A program made the position numbers and the translations under genes. A stretch of 64,000 nt of DNA from Cyclobacteriaceae bacterium (GTDB lineage Bacteria > Bacteroidota > Bacteroidia > Cytophagales > Cyclobacteriaceae). The stretch is from the NCBI GenBank assembly GCA_016786495.1, contig JAEUUJ010000076.1:1-64000 (forward strand). Reading direction: 5' to 3'. Below are positions 8,861-17,578 of the stretch, piece after piece (the stretch's first letter is position 1; each line of letters starts with the position of its first letter). The notes under the pieces were generated by a model. The model made no database searches. It saw only the letters and a list, made by a program, of their open reading frames with translations, and was not told where the DNA came from.

Positions 8861-10171
8861 ATGAAAACCACTGCAGAAACCCTGAAGTACAAAGTTAAAG
8901 ACATCTCTCTGGCTTCCTGGGGCCGGAAAGAAATAACATTAGCAGAAGCCGAAATGCCTGGTCTGATGGCCATTCGCGAAGAATTCGGTGCTAAAAAACC
9001 ATTAAAAGGAGCCCGCATCGCAGGTTGCCTTCACATGACCATTCAGACAGCCGTTCTGATCGAAACCTTGATCGAACTGGGCGCTGAAGTAAGCTGGTCG
9101 TCTTGTAACATCTTCTCTACGCAAGACCATGCTGCTGCTGCTATCGCGGCTGCCGGCATTCCGGTGTATGCATGGAAAGGCATGAATGAAAAAGAATTTG
9201 ACTGGTGCATTGAGCAAACGTTGTTTGCATTCAAAGATGGCCAGCCTTTGAACATGATCCTGGATGATGGTGGCGACCTCACCAACATGGTGCTGGATCG
9301 TTATCCTGAACTGGTTCAGGGAATCCGGGGTATTTCTGAAGAAACAACTACGGGTGTACACCGCCTGATCGAACGTCAGCACAACGGTAAATTACCGTTG
9401 CCTGCCATCAACATTAACGATTCCGTAACCAAGTCGAAGTTCGACAACAAGTATGGTTGCAAGGAATCATTGGTGGATGCTATCCGCAGAGCAACCGATG
9501 TGATGATGGCCGGTAAAGTTGCTGTTGTTGCCGGTTACGGTGATGTGGGTAAAGGATCTGCCGCTTCGTTGCGCGGAGCCGGTGCACGTGTAATCGTAAC
9601 GGAAATCGATCCGATCTGCGCACTGCAGGCTGCGATGGACGGTTACGCTGTCAAGCGCATGGATGATGCGGTTAAGGAAGCTGATATCGTGGTTACTGCA
9701 ACCGGTAATCATGGAATCGTGGTAGGTCGCCATTTCGAATCGATGAAAGACAAGGCTATTGTTTGTAACATCGGTCACTTCGATAACGAGATTGACGTTG
9801 CCTGGTTGAACAAGAATGCTTCAAAAGATGAAGTGAAACCACAGGTTGACTTGTACACGCTGAAGAATGGCCGGCAGGTTATTTTGCTTGCGGAAGGTCG
9901 TCTGGTGAACCTGGGTTGCGCAACTGGTCACCCTTCCTTCGTAATGTCGAACTCATTCACCAACCAGGTTCTGGCACAGCTGGAACTTTGGAATCACACC
10001 GATAAATACGAAAACAAAGTATACATGCTGCCGAAGCACCTGGATGAAAAAGTAGCAAGCCTGCACCTGAAGAAAATCGGTGTGGAACTTGAAACCCTTT
10101 CACCGGAACAGGCGAAGTATATTGGCGTGGAGGTTAAAGGACCTTTCAAGCCTGATTATTACAGATATTAA
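8861..10171 (+). CDS. ahcY: Adenosylhomocysteinase
   Basis: The protein is 436 aa from the ATG at 8861; an in-frame TTG at 8837 lies inside the promoter and was rejected. It is SAHase throughout: [38 protein letters not shown], the NAD-binding [18 protein letters not shown], and the C-terminal KPDYYRY that completes the neighbouring subunit's NAD site. It hydrolyses S-adenosylhomocysteine to adenosine and homocysteine, keeping methylation going. It is monocistronic here, with its own promoter upstream and a strong terminator at 10231-10257. Confidence 0.98.
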   Translation: MKTTAETLKYKVKDISLASWGRKEITLAEAEMPGLMAIREEFGAKKPLKGARIAGCLHMTIQTAVLIETLIELGAEVSWSSCNIFSTQDHAAAAIAAAGIPVYAWKGMNEKEFDWCIEQTLFAFKDGQPLNMILDDGGDLTNMVLDRYPELVQGIRGISEETTTGVHRLIERQHNGKLPLPAININDSVTKSKFDNKYGCKESLVDAIRRATDVMMAGKVAVVAGYGDVGKGSAASLRGAGARVIVTEIDPICALQAAMDGYAVKRMDDAVKEADIVVTATGNHGIVVGRHFESMKDKAIVCNIGHFDNEIDVAWLNKNASKDEVKPQVDLYTLKNGRQVILLAEGRLVNLGCATGHPSFVMSNSFTNQVLAQLELWNHTDKYENKVYMLPKHLDEKVASLHLKKIGVELETLSPEQAKYIGVEVKGPFKPDYYRY

Positions 10172-10188
10172 TTTGTAAGAATACGTTG

Positions 10189-10222
10189 CCTGCCTGGCTT
10201 CGACTACGCTCAGCCTGACAGG
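10189..10222. repeat. Dispersed palindromic repeat (REP-like), single copy
   Basis: CCTGCCTGGCTTCGAC...CAGCCTGACAGG is a partial inverted repeat between the ahcY stop and its terminator. The same words (TGGCTTCGACT, CTCAGCCTGAC) recur at 27534-27595 and 27843-27905, so it belongs to a dispersed family. Confidence 0.7.
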
Positions 10223-10230
10223 AAAAAATA

Positions 10231-10257
10231 AAAAATCCCGCGAAAGCGGGATTTTTG
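10231..10257 (+). terminator. Intrinsic terminator after ahcY, possibly bidirectional
   Basis: AAATCCCGC-GAAA-GCGGGATTTTT is a perfect stem with a GAAA tetraloop followed by a T-run, 60 bp after the ahcY stop. The A-run on the other side lets it also serve the convergent gene ending at 10279. Confidence 0.88.
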
Positions 10258-10278
10258 TTTATAGCACAATGTGTAAAT

Positions 10279-10731
10279 CTATGCGTGTCGTCTGCGTTCG
10301 AACCAGGGCTTCAGTACTGCCCGATCGAGAATCATAAACGCCAGTGCAAGGTTCATCAGAATAACAATGTTGATCACCAGTTTTCCGTTAAACGGAATGG
10401 TGGGGATGTATTCCCGGATTTGATTATTCGGAAGAATTTCCTGATCCACGGTGATCGTTGTAACACTTTCGAACGCGCCACCTGCCAGCAACAGAATGGC
10501 AATTCCGATGGTTACCAGAATTCCCGCCAGCATCAGCATTTTGTTGCGTGAAGGTAAACCCAATGCTGCAGCTGACGCACGGTGAAGGTTGCTCATCACA
10601 TGCTGCGTGAAGTTAGCGGAGGGCTGTTCAATCCGTACCGATTTGAGGTACCGGTCGATCGCGCCCAACTCATCGTTTTCGCCTCCGGGCTTATCTGTAA
10701 ATTTTCTTAACTCCTCGTTTTCCTCGTTCAT
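10279..10731 (-). CDS. Small two-helix membrane protein, probable partner of the ECF sigma factor
   Basis: The 150-aa protein has an acidic cytosolic N-terminal third (MNEENEELRKFTDKPGGEND...FTQHVMSNL) and two transmembrane helices (~63-87 and ~111-139). Its start lies 2 bp after the stop of the ECF sigma gene, so the pair is translationally linked. Position and topology suggest an anti-sigma factor, but I cannot see a zinc-binding HxxxCxxC motif or an unmistakable anti-sigma domain. The role is inferred from context only. Confidence 0.72.
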   Translation of the reverse strand: MNEENEELRKFTDKPGGENDELGAIDRYLKSVRIEQPSANFTQHVMSNLHRASAAALGLPSRNKMLMLAGILVTIGIAILLLAGGAFESVTTITVDQEILPNNQIREYIPTIPFNGKLVINIVILMNLALAFMILDRAVLKPWFERRRHA

Positions 10732-10733
10732 AC

Positions 10734-11285
10734 CTATAAAGTTAATGCTTCTTTTTGAAGTATGCTTTTCAATTCTTCGGCCAATCGCTGCCGCGCGCGA
10801 TGAACGCGCACTTTCACCGTATTGGCCTGCATTCCGGTGATGTCGGCAATCTCCTCGAGGGAGAATTCCTGCAGATAAAAAAGGTTTACCGCCAGCCGGT
10901 CGGCATCGCTCAGGCGGCTTAGTGCCTGTTCGATAAAGCGCTTTTTATCGTCATGCTCTACTTTGCCTTCTCCCTCCTGATGTTGCCCCGCGTGCACATC
11001 TTCAATGCTTTGAAAGATGTTTTTCGACTTGCGCTTGTAACTGATGGCCGTATTAAAGGCAATCCGGTACAGCCAGGTAGAAAACTTAGCCTCCCGGTTA
11101 AATTTTGCCAGGCTTTGAAACGCCTTTATAAACGCATCCTGTGCAGCTTCCTCCGCTTCGGGCCGATTCTGCAGAATTTTCAATGCGATCGTAAAGGCAT
11201 AGCCTTTATACCGGTTAATCAGTTCTGCATACAATTGCTGCTCGCCTGCAATAATCCGGTCGATCAGCGAATTTTCATCTGTCAT
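10734..11285 (-). CDS. RNA polymerase sigma factor, ECF subfamily
   Basis: The protein is 183 aa from the ATG at 11285; a TTG six codons upstream is less likely. Region 2 is clear (DAFIKAFQSLAKFNREAKFS, then TWLYRIAFNTAISYKRK), and region 4 has the helix-turn-helix LEEIADITGMQANTVKVRVH. The linker is short and acidic. ECF factors redirect RNA polymerase, commonly in response to envelope or redox signals. The downstream membrane protein (10279-10731) is the likely regulator. The gene diverges from the small membrane-protein gene at 11423. Confidence 0.93.
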   Translation of the reverse strand: MTDENSLIDRIIAGEQQLYAELINRYKGYAFTIALKILQNRPEAEEAAQDAFIKAFQSLAKFNREAKFSTWLYRIAFNTAISYKRKSKNIFQSIEDVHAGQHQEGEGKVEHDDKKRFIEQALSRLSDADRLAVNLFYLQEFSLEEIADITGMQANTVKVRVHRARQRLAEELKSILQKEALTL

Positions 11286-11422
11286 GACGGTGCTTGGACG
11301 CAAATCCTGACAGTCAAGTTACGGGTTTGTGATGTTAATTCTACCGCATAAAAAGAAAGGGGGCCTGTAACCTGAATTAAAAACCCTGCGTCAAAGCACC
11401 AGAATCACTTAAAAACAACAAT

Positions 11423-11764
11423 ATGCAAGAAGTAGTAGTAGCCCTCGCAGTAACCGTTCCGATCCTCGGTTTATTTGTTATGCTGGTTTATTTGCGCAGG
11501 ATGGAAAACTCTGAGCGCCTGGCAATGATTGATAAAGGTGTCGACCCGACATTGTTTGCCAAACGGCAGCGCAATACCTCGTTTCCCCTGCGGGTATCCT
11601 TGCTGTGCATTGGGGTAGGCCTCGGGTTTTTGTTCGGTTACTTCCTCGATCGCCATTACAACATGCAGGAGACCGGTTATTTCTCGATGCTGTTCATCTT
11701 CGGTGGACTGGGCTTGGGCGGTGCCTACCTGGTGGAGGAAAAGAAAAATAAGGAAATCCGTTAA
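11423..11764 (+). CDS. Small membrane protein, DUF6249-like
   Basis: The 113-aa protein has three predicted transmembrane segments (~5-25, ~52-70, ~82-103). Between the first two lies MENSERLAMIDKGVDPTLF, the layout I associate with DUF6249 proteins often encoded beside ECF sigma factors in Bacteroidetes. Function is unknown. It diverges from the ECF gene, consistent with being a target or partner of that regulon, and is followed by a strong terminator. Confidence 0.78.
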   Translation: MQEVVVALAVTVPILGLFVMLVYLRRMENSERLAMIDKGVDPTLFAKRQRNTSFPLRVSLLCIGVGLGFLFGYFLDRHYNMQETGYFSMLFIFGGLGLGGAYLVEEKKNKEIR

Positions 11765-11789
11765 TCGTTTAGTTTTACTTTGGTAAAGA

Positions 11790-11818
11790 AGCCCTGCACG
11801 TTGCGGGGCTTTTTTGTT
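11790..11818 (+). terminator. Intrinsic terminator
   Basis: AGCCCTGCA and TGCGGGGCT form a 9-bp stem (one T-G pair) around a CGT loop, followed by TTTTTTG, 25 bp after the stop of the upstream small membrane protein gene. Confidence 0.85.
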
Positions 11819-11834
11819 TCAGAAGCGCCCAGGA

Positions 11835-12443
11835 TTATTCACCCGCTACACCGGTTTTTACTTTTCCGGCCCGTGTGTACGTAGCCATGATCACGCCTGT
11901 CGAGGTTGTTTGGCTTGCTGTTAACGCATAGGTTCCGGGAACCGAACCGGTATCGAACAGCTTTTTGCCTTTCCCTAAAATCACCGGATGAAACTTCAGC
12001 CGCAGTTCATCCACCAGATCATTCTTCAGTAAAAGATGCACGAGTTCACTGCTGCCCCAAACCTGGAGGTCGCGGCCGCTGGATGCCTTAAGTTTTTTGA
12101 TATCGGATACCGTTTTAATCACAGCCGAGTTCTTCCAGCCTGTAATCAGCTTGTCGGACTTCTTCAGCTTTTTGGATAAAACATATTTCATTCCTTCGTT
12201 GATGCCCGGCCAGAAGTCGGCATGCGCGGGCCAGTAGCCTGCCCAGATTTTATAGGTTTTCCTGCCGAGGATGTAATCAGCCGGTTTCAATTCTTCCCGA
12301 ACAACGGCATCGTAGGTTTCATCGCTGAATGGTGCTACCCAGCCGCCAAACTTGAAACCTCCCGAGGTGTCTTCGGTTGGTCCACCCGGTGCCTGCATGA
12401 CTCCGTCAAGCGAGATCATGGAAAAGACGATTATTTTTCTCAT
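11835..12443 (-). CDS. Dihydrofolate reductase family protein (RibD C-terminal-like), copy 1
   Basis: The 202-aa protein shows the RibD_C/DHFR-like fold: IIVFSMISLDGVMQAPGG at the start, FGGWVAPFSDE, YILGRKTYKIWAGYW, LQVWGSSELVHLLLKNDLVD and LRLKFHPVILGKGKKLF. These are NADPH-dependent reductase-fold proteins whose substrates are mostly unknown; classical DHFR or RibD activity should not be assumed. A second, diverged homologue (12486-13040) lies just upstream on the same strand, 42 bp away, so the pair likely arose by tandem duplication and may be co-transcribed. Confidence 0.87.
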   Translation of the reverse strand: MRKIIVFSMISLDGVMQAPGGPTEDTSGGFKFGGWVAPFSDETYDAVVREELKPADYILGRKTYKIWAGYWPAHADFWPGINEGMKYVLSKKLKKSDKLITGWKNSAVIKTVSDIKKLKASSGRDLQVWGSSELVHLLLKNDLVDELRLKFHPVILGKGKKLFDTGSVPGTYALTASQTTSTGVIMATYTRAGKVKTGVAGE

Positions 12444-12485
12444 GGTACTTTATGTTTTGATGCTACAATCCTGCACGGACGATAC

Positions 12486-13040
12486 TTACTTTTTCACGGG
12501 CTGATACCAGTGTACCATCACACCGGTTGTGAACGTTTTTGTTTTTACCCGGTTGAGCACGATCGTGTCGGAAATGTTTTTGAATAGCGGCAGGCCGTGA
12601 CCGGCAATTACGGGATGAACAGCAAGCTGGTACTCATCGATGAGGTGTAGTTCGGTGAGTTGTGCGATCAACCCCGGGCTTCCCACGAAGATGTCGTTAC
12701 CCGGCTGTTCCCGGAGCGCCAGAACTTCTTCCTTCAATCCGCGGGTGGCGAGTGTTGTGTTTCTCCACGCCACGTGTTTCAGCGTGCGGGAGAACACGAC
12801 TTTCTGAACGTTATCGATGGCGATGGCAAAGTCATCGGATGACTGATCTCCGCTCGGGTTTTTAACGAGTTCGGGCCAGTAGATTTCCATCAGCTGGTAC
12901 GTGGTTCGGCCGTACAGCAAGGTGCCTGCGTGCTGAATCATTTCTGTGTAGTGGTTGTGGAGCTCATCGTTCACAATCCCCATGGTGTGGTCACAAAACC
13001 CGTCAAGCGAGATGTTCATGGCTGCAATTACTTTCCTCAT
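12486..13040 (-). CDS. Dihydrofolate reductase family protein (RibD C-terminal-like), copy 2
   Basis: The 184-aa protein is read from MRKVIAAMNISLDGFCDHT; an in-frame TTG eight codons upstream was not used. The family motifs are LLYGRTTYQLMEIYW, NDIFVGSPGLIAQLTELHLI and YQLAVHPVIAGHGLPLF. It is paralogous to the gene at 11835-12443 but clearly diverged, so the two probably differ in substrate. It is the first of the pair in transcription order. Confidence 0.87.
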   Translation of the reverse strand: MRKVIAAMNISLDGFCDHTMGIVNDELHNHYTEMIQHAGTLLYGRTTYQLMEIYWPELVKNPSGDQSSDDFAIAIDNVQKVVFSRTLKHVAWRNTTLATRGLKEEVLALREQPGNDIFVGSPGLIAQLTELHLIDEYQLAVHPVIAGHGLPLFKNISDTIVLNRVKTKTFTTGVMVHWYQPVKK

Positions 13041-13151
13041 GCGTGTAAAAATTTTGTTCCCCAAGCTCGGCAGGAAAATCGGGTTGGAGGGGGTGTGCCT
13101 GCGACAAAAGATGTGCTAAACACGACATCCGGAGGGTCGGTTGTTGATCTA

Positions 13152-13631
13152 TCAAGGTTTCGTGATGTGGATAATGTCTCCGCTTCGGAGGGAGTAGTGT
13201 ATGGTAATTTGATCCCCGGTAGCGAGACGGTCGAAGTATACTTTCTCTACGCCTATTTCCTGGTCATTGACGACAAGAAAATAGCTTACCTGCCTGGGTT
13301 TAGTAAACATTGCGAGTGCGCCTGAGCCTGGCAGATAGGTTTCCCGTTGCCGCTTATCGGCAATCGTTCCGGTAACCGTACCTTTCATTCCCTGGCGGAT
13401 CTCCAGGATTCTTGGCCTGACAACCACTATCAAAACGACAACGTAGGTGGTTAGAAACAACGCGATAACGGTCAATCGTGCATGGGGGATAATATTATCT
13501 TCGAGGTACGCGATCAGTGCGAAAGCCACCCCGCTGAACACGATGAGGTTTACCAGGAAGACCAGCAGAAGCTTCACAAGTTCTGTTCTGAGGAATCTTA
13601 GATCTTGCTGTTCGAGTTGTTTAGGGTTCAT
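13152..13631 (-). CDS. Membrane protein of unknown function
   Basis: The 159-aa protein has two adjacent transmembrane helices (~18-45 and ~50-72) and a soluble C-terminal domain of ~85 residues (VTGTIADKRQRETYLPGSGA...SYFLVVNDQEIGVEKVYFDR...GDQITIHYS) that looks like a small beta-barrel. No family recognised. It starts 12 bp after the TlpA-like gene's stop on the same strand, suggesting co-transcription. Confidence 0.72.
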   Translation of the reverse strand: MNPKQLEQQDLRFLRTELVKLLLVFLVNLIVFSGVAFALIAYLEDNIIPHARLTVIALFLTTYVVVLIVVVRPRILEIRQGMKGTVTGTIADKRQRETYLPGSGALAMFTKPRQVSYFLVVNDQEIGVEKVYFDRLATGDQITIHYSLRSGDIIHITKP

Positions 13632-13643
13632 CTTCCTCGTGTT

Positions 13644-14765
13644 CTATTGTTTTGAAAACAGCCCGGCTAAATATTGTTCGAGGGTTTCGGGTTTGATATT
13701 CCTTTTTACAATAACTCCGTCAGGATTAATTAACAGGTTATCGGGGATGCTGTTAATTCCGTAGCGTTGGCTGACTTCACTCGAGCGCCCTCCCGGACTA
13801 AGCAGGTTGATCCACGTGAGTTCGTCTTTTTCTACGGCTTTTATCCATGCATCGCGGTTGCTGTCGATGGAGACACCGATAACTTCAACGTTGTTTGATC
13901 TGAACTTCTCATGTAAGCTTTTGAGGCGCGGGCTTTGTGCGCGGCACGCTGTGCACCACGATGCCCAAAAATCAACAAAAATGTATTTGCCTTTGAAATC
14001 CGACAACTTCACTGTTGTTCCCTTTGTGTCGGGTAATGCGAAGTCGGAGTAGGGTTCTCCAACCTCCGGAACATCGGGCAGGGTGATGTATCTTTTTACT
14101 GCCTGTCCGTACGGAGAGTTTTTGATTTTATCCGTTAAGGCTGAATAGACATCGCGGATTTCATTTTTCGACAGCTCCAGCTTTTTATGTGCCTTGGCTC
14201 CGCGGATTGTTTCTATCATCAGGGCGTGACCCGTAAAATAGGAGTCAGGGTTATTTTTATAAAAACCCGTGGTTGTTGCCTTATAGGTTTCAATGTATTT
14301 TTCAAGCTGCAGCGAATCTTCGTGGCGGTATTCGTTCAGATTCAAAACGGCATCAAACTCTTTCCAAACAACCCGTAGTTTCGCGATGAGCGCGTTTTTG
14401 TCGTCCTGGGAGGCAGATCCTTTGACGTTAGCTGTTCCATCTTTTTCTTCTATCAGGATGTTTGCGTTCTCAACGAAAGCCTGAACGTAGAAAAAGTACC
14501 GCTGTTGCTCGTAGTCTAACCCTCGAAACGAGAACAGGGCAGGGTATTCGAGATGGCCCTGGAAATGAAACGCTCCGTTCATGGCGTAGGTAGAATCTTG
14601 CTCGCGTGTGTCTACGTTTTCCATTACCACCACGGTGCTATCGGGCACGGTGAATTTACCGGTGATGCTGAATGCGGATTGTGTGGTTTGAGCACCGGCA
14701 AGTATCGGGATGCATCCGATCAATACGGTGCAAATTCTGCGCTGAAGGGCTGTGTTTATTTTCAT
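13644..14765 (-). CDS. Secreted TlpA-like thioredoxin-fold protein with an N-terminal DUF4369-like domain
   Basis: The 373-aa protein has a signal peptide (MKINTALQRRICTVLIGCIP..AGA) and a beta-rich N-terminal domain (~30-115) of the DUF4369 kind (SITGKFTVPDSTVVVMENVD). A helical linker follows, then a C-terminal AhpC/TlpA thioredoxin domain from ~235 with active site WASWCTAC (C271, C274). Such proteins handle disulfides or cytochrome maturation in the periplasm of Bacteroidetes. A second TlpA-like gene lies at 16629-17435 within the accessory block. Confidence 0.88.
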   Translation of the reverse strand: MKINTALQRRICTVLIGCIPILAGAQTTQSAFSITGKFTVPDSTVVVMENVDTREQDSTYAMNGAFHFQGHLEYPALFSFRGLDYEQQRYFFYVQAFVENANILIEEKDGTANVKGSASQDDKNALIAKLRVVWKEFDAVLNLNEYRHEDSLQLEKYIETYKATTTGFYKNNPDSYFTGHALMIETIRGAKAHKKLELSKNEIRDVYSALTDKIKNSPYGQAVKRYITLPDVPEVGEPYSDFALPDTKGTTVKLSDFKGKYIFVDFWASWCTACRAQSPRLKSLHEKFRSNNVEVIGVSIDSNRDAWIKAVEKDELTWINLLSPGGRSSEVSQRYGINSIPDNLLINPDGVIVKRNIKPETLEQYLAGLFSKQ

Positions 14766-15309
14766 GCTTCTTACAGATTTTTAACCCTTTAGGCGGCTGA
14801 CAGATTTTAGGTTTATCACGATGCCGGACGTTGGTTGCGTTGCTTTGTGTGAGGTGGCATTACAAGATATTCAATTTCGGCTACTCTTTTCGGGGTGATC
14901 TCCGACCGCGGCCATGGCCGGTGCTGCAGGGCCGCATGTGCCGATTTTGAAGGGAATGCCGGCCGGGCTGGTCATTGTCAGGGGATGGGTAACTATTAAA
15001 CTGTTCCAATTTGGGAATTGAACGGCAAAATGGAGGTTGCAGTCGCGAGTTTTATGATTACAGTCACGAGTTTTATGATTACAGTCACGAGTTTTATAAT
15101 CGCAGTCGGAAGTTTTACAGTTACAGTCACGAGTTTTATAATCGCAGTAGCGGGATTTACAGTTGCAGTCGCGAGTTTTACAGTTACAGTCGGGGGTTTC
15201 ATACTTGCAGTCGCGGGTTTTCCCGCTCGCACTGCTCCAGCTCTTTTCCGGGGTGCTCTATTTAGAGGTAGTTTTCCGTTGGATCGCTGAGAGGGCGTGA
15301 AAATGGAGA
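14766..15309. other. Gene-free stretch carrying a minisatellite
   Basis: There is no convincing gene in these ~540 bp. The left part (14766-15036) is unremarkable GC-rich sequence with no terminator or promoter that I can defend. The right part carries the 21-bp tandem repeats described separately. Long frames are open on both strands only because the repeat period is a multiple of three. Confidence 0.7.
15037..15225. repeat. Minisatellite, nine 21-bp units
   Basis: Nine consecutive imperfect units follow the pattern TT(A/G)CAGTC(A/G)CGAGTTTTATGA, running from 15037 to 15225. The core CAGTCrCGAGTTTTA is kept while the last five bases drift. Because 21 is divisible by three, all frames across it are open and would give a 7-residue periodic peptide, but there is no good start or homology, so I treat it as non-coding. 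Confidence 0.88.
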
Positions 15310-15768
15310 TTATGCCCAATAATTCTTCATCAGGTCGGCGACCCAATCCGGTTGGCGGATTTGTTGTTTTGGCTGGAACTCGCGGAATACGGGTTTGATG
15401 TCGAGCACGGGAGTGCCGTCAATGGCATCGAGGTATTTCACTTTGATGGTGCGGCCCTTGTGTTCCAGCAGTTCAACGGTGCACAGGCCGATGGTGTTGG
15501 GGCGGTCTTTCTTGCGCTGCGCGAAAATGCCCGTAACGGGATAGTTTGGGTTTCCTCTTGGTCTGCCTGAAAAAACGATGTCCTGACTTTTCACTTTGTT
15601 GAAGTAATAGATGATTTCCAGGTGTGAAAAATCCGAAATGTTTTCAAACGCTTCTGTGGGAATGTGGTCAGCAAGTTCGATCTCGGCAATGACAGACTCC
15701 CAGTGATCATCGATCGGTTCGGTGCGAGAGTTCTTAACTTTTGCGATGGGTTTTAATGAGATTTCCAT
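15310..15768 (-). CDS. trmO: TrmO-like (UPF0066/TsaA) SAM-dependent methyltransferase
   Basis: The 152-aa beta-barrel protein carries the UPF0066 signature: DFSHLEIIYYFNKV near residues 47-60, FSGRPRGNPNYPVTGIFAQR, RPNTIGLCTVELLE and DGTPVLDIKPVFREF. Members of this family methylate N6 of t6A37 in certain tRNAs using S-adenosylmethionine. At 152 aa it comprises only the catalytic barrel and lacks the C-terminal extension of the ~235-aa E. coli TrmO, as in many short bacterial homologues. tRNA as substrate is by homology. Confidence 0.85.
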   Translation of the reverse strand: MEISLKPIAKVKNSRTEPIDDHWESVIAEIELADHIPTEAFENISDFSHLEIIYYFNKVKSQDIVFSGRPRGNPNYPVTGIFAQRKKDRPNTIGLCTVELLEHKGRTIKVKYLDAIDGTPVLDIKPVFREFQPKQQIRQPDWVADLMKNYWA

Positions 15769-15800
15769 TGTGGTTTGTTCGATTAATCGCGTGACAATAA

Positions 15801-16181
15801 TCAGTAACTCAAAATTGATAACTTGTACTCTTCAAGTGCCTCCTGCCAAATATTATCAGAATTCATTTTAATCACTTCTAAAATAATTTTTGATATTCTT
15901 TCCTGATCTAAATTTTCCTTTGCGAATTCTTCTATGAAATCAGCGGATGATTGTTGGCTCAGGTGTTTGATATTCTCAATCGTGCAACAACCATAGCCAT
16001 CGAAAGAAATTCTGATTAAATAAATGCGTTTTTCTGACGTTACGTTGAAATCAAGAAACACGGAACCTTCAAGACAACCCAGATGGAAATCAGCTTTTCT
16101 GCTGTCTGGCATAGTGGTCTTAAAGAAACCAAACCTGCGTTTCATTTTTTTGAAGGTAGTTAATGCAACAATAAATTTCAT
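15801..16181 (-). CDS. Protein of unknown function in the accessory block
   Basis: The 126-aa protein is not recognised. It has a beta-rich N-terminal half (FHLGCLEGSVFLDFNVTSEKR, IYLIRISFDGYGCCTIENIK) and a helical C-terminal half (FIEEFAKENLDQERISKIILEV). Its ATG overlaps the stop of the upstream lipoprotein gene (ATGA at 16178-16181), indicating translational coupling. No signal peptide. The size and pairing with a small lipoprotein are the only clues. Confidence 0.6.
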   Translation of the reverse strand: MKFIVALTTFKKMKRRFGFFKTTMPDSRKADFHLGCLEGSVFLDFNVTSEKRIYLIRISFDGYGCCTIENIKHLSQQSSADFIEEFAKENLDQERISKIILEVIKMNSDNIWQEALEEYKLSILSY

Positions 16182-16573
16182 TTCAACCTGTCGTAAACAT
16201 GAAGTTTACCAGAAGGGTAGTGCATCAAGCTCATCACGTTTGCAGTAATACCGTTAATCTCGTAGTACAAGGTGTCTTCAGGGCGCTGCAGAATCAGGAA
16301 GTCCGCTTTGACCTCTTTGTCCACGAAAAGAGTCAGCGTATCTGAAATTATCATCTGGTATTTGCTGGAATTCTCACTTTCCCCTTCATACAAAAATGTC
16401 CATTCTGTGCCGTCAACTGCTACTGTTGCCAAGCTATCCTGTGTGTGAGTCCAACTACCCTGAATGAGTTCGACGATTTCGTTTTGACGGTTTGGACGGG
16501 ATTCAAGGCTTTTTGTAGTCTGTCCCTTACAGCTAAAAAACAGCGCTACACAGATAAGTGAAATATACTTCAT
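16178..16573 (-). CDS. Small lipoprotein of unknown function
   Basis: The 131-aa protein starts MKYISLICVALFFSCKGQTT, a lipoprotein signal with cysteine at ~15. The mature domain (ELIQGSWTHTQDSLATVAVDG, TEWTFLYEGESENS, DTLYYEINGITANVMSLMHY) looks like the small lipocalin-like beta-barrels common among Bacteroidetes lipoproteins, but no family is certain. It is coupled to the gene at 15801-16181 by a 4-bp overlap. Confidence 0.65.
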   Translation of the reverse strand: MKYISLICVALFFSCKGQTTKSLESRPNRQNEIVELIQGSWTHTQDSLATVAVDGTEWTFLYEGESENSSKYQMIISDTLTLFVDKEVKADFLILQRPEDTLYYEINGITANVMSLMHYPSGKLHVYDRLK

Positions 16574-16628
16574 TACTCAATTGTAACAATCATTTAACGC
16601 CAGTTAAGAACATAGTATGATTTCATGT

Positions 16629-17435
16629 CTATAGTAATTTTTCGATTGTTGATTCGAAATATTCTATGCGCTGTTTATCATCGGGAGAGACGACTCCTTC
16701 TATCGCTTTGATGTGGCCATTTTTATCGACAAAGATTGTTTCGGGATACGGCTGGGTTCCAATAGCTTTTATGTAATCTTCCGCCTCCGCAATCTGTTGA
16801 TATGTGAACTCCTTCTTCGACAAGAACTTTTTCACATCGCCCTCACTGTCGAATGTTAAGGCCACAAAATTCACCTTATCGCCATATTTTTTATGCATGG
16901 CATTCAATACGGGCATTTCCTGGATGCAGCCTCCACAGCTAACAAACCAAAGGTTGATAACAGTAGGTTTCTCCTGTTTTCCGCCCAATTTAATTTTCTC
17001 TCCGGTGACGGTCGTGAACGACTTTACGGGTATCTGCGTCCCGATTTTCTCGTAGGAGTTCTCTCTTACCAGATATTCGCTGCCAACCCGGATGGTGTAC
17101 TTGAAAGATAAAATCGTTGAGTCGTTTCGTTTGCCCAACCCTGAAAGGATGGTTTGGTACACCATTTCCCGTTTTAGTGAGTCGTGTTCTTTGAATGTTG
17201 CACTCAACATATCAAGACTGTCGTTGAATTTTTTGTATTCGTGTTTCGTCATTATCTGTCCGGTATACAGGTTTTCGTAATAGTCCACAACGTCTTTGCC
17301 TGCCAGGTAGTCCTCCCATAGCTTCTGTCCGGGTTCCTGACTTTTCAAGTACAGCAGGTGACTGATAAAGCCATATGCGAGGTATGCAACAATCGGAATA
17401 AGGATAATGCCAATGATTTTTACAGCTTTTTTCAT
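16629..17435 (-). CDS. Membrane-anchored TlpA-like thioredoxin-fold protein
   Basis: The 268-aa protein has an N-terminal transmembrane anchor (~5-29), a ~110-residue helical region, and a thioredoxin-like domain with active site SCGGC (C167, C170), then LNAMHKKYGDKVNFVALTFD and QPYPETIFVDKNGHIKAIEG. The CGGC active site and anchoring fit a periplasm-facing thiol oxidoreductase. The base composition is AT-richer than the paralogous TlpA-like gene at 13644. A 143-bp spacer with an attC-like start separates it from the next gene upstream. Confidence 0.85.
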   Translation of the reverse strand: MKKAVKIIGIILIPIVAYLAYGFISHLLYLKSQEPGQKLWEDYLAGKDVVDYYENLYTGQIMTKHEYKKFNDSLDMLSATFKEHDSLKREMVYQTILSGLGKRNDSTILSFKYTIRVGSEYLVRENSYEKIGTQIPVKSFTTVTGEKIKLGGKQEKPTVINLWFVSCGGCIQEMPVLNAMHKKYGDKVNFVALTFDSEGDVKKFLSKKEFTYQQIAEAEDYIKAIGTQPYPETIFVDKNGHIKAIEGVVSPDDKQRIEYFESTIEKLL

Positions 17436-17578
17436 GTAGAGGGAGTCATTTTGATAACCTTTACCAAAGTATCAAATTATTTGAAAAGTGCGCGTCCGTG
17501 ACTTGCTTTAGTTGCACTGCACGTTATGTTTCGCTAAACCTTGCGGGAGGGTGGGGGTTCCTCGGGCTTCAATGTCAA

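Noticed and set aside
14996-15346. Long open frames on both strands (e.g. a 116-aa basic frame on the minus strand, two ~85-aa frames on the plus strand)
   Set aside because: They are produced by the 21-bp repeat, whose period is a multiple of three, and overlap the trmO 3' end; no start signal or homology.
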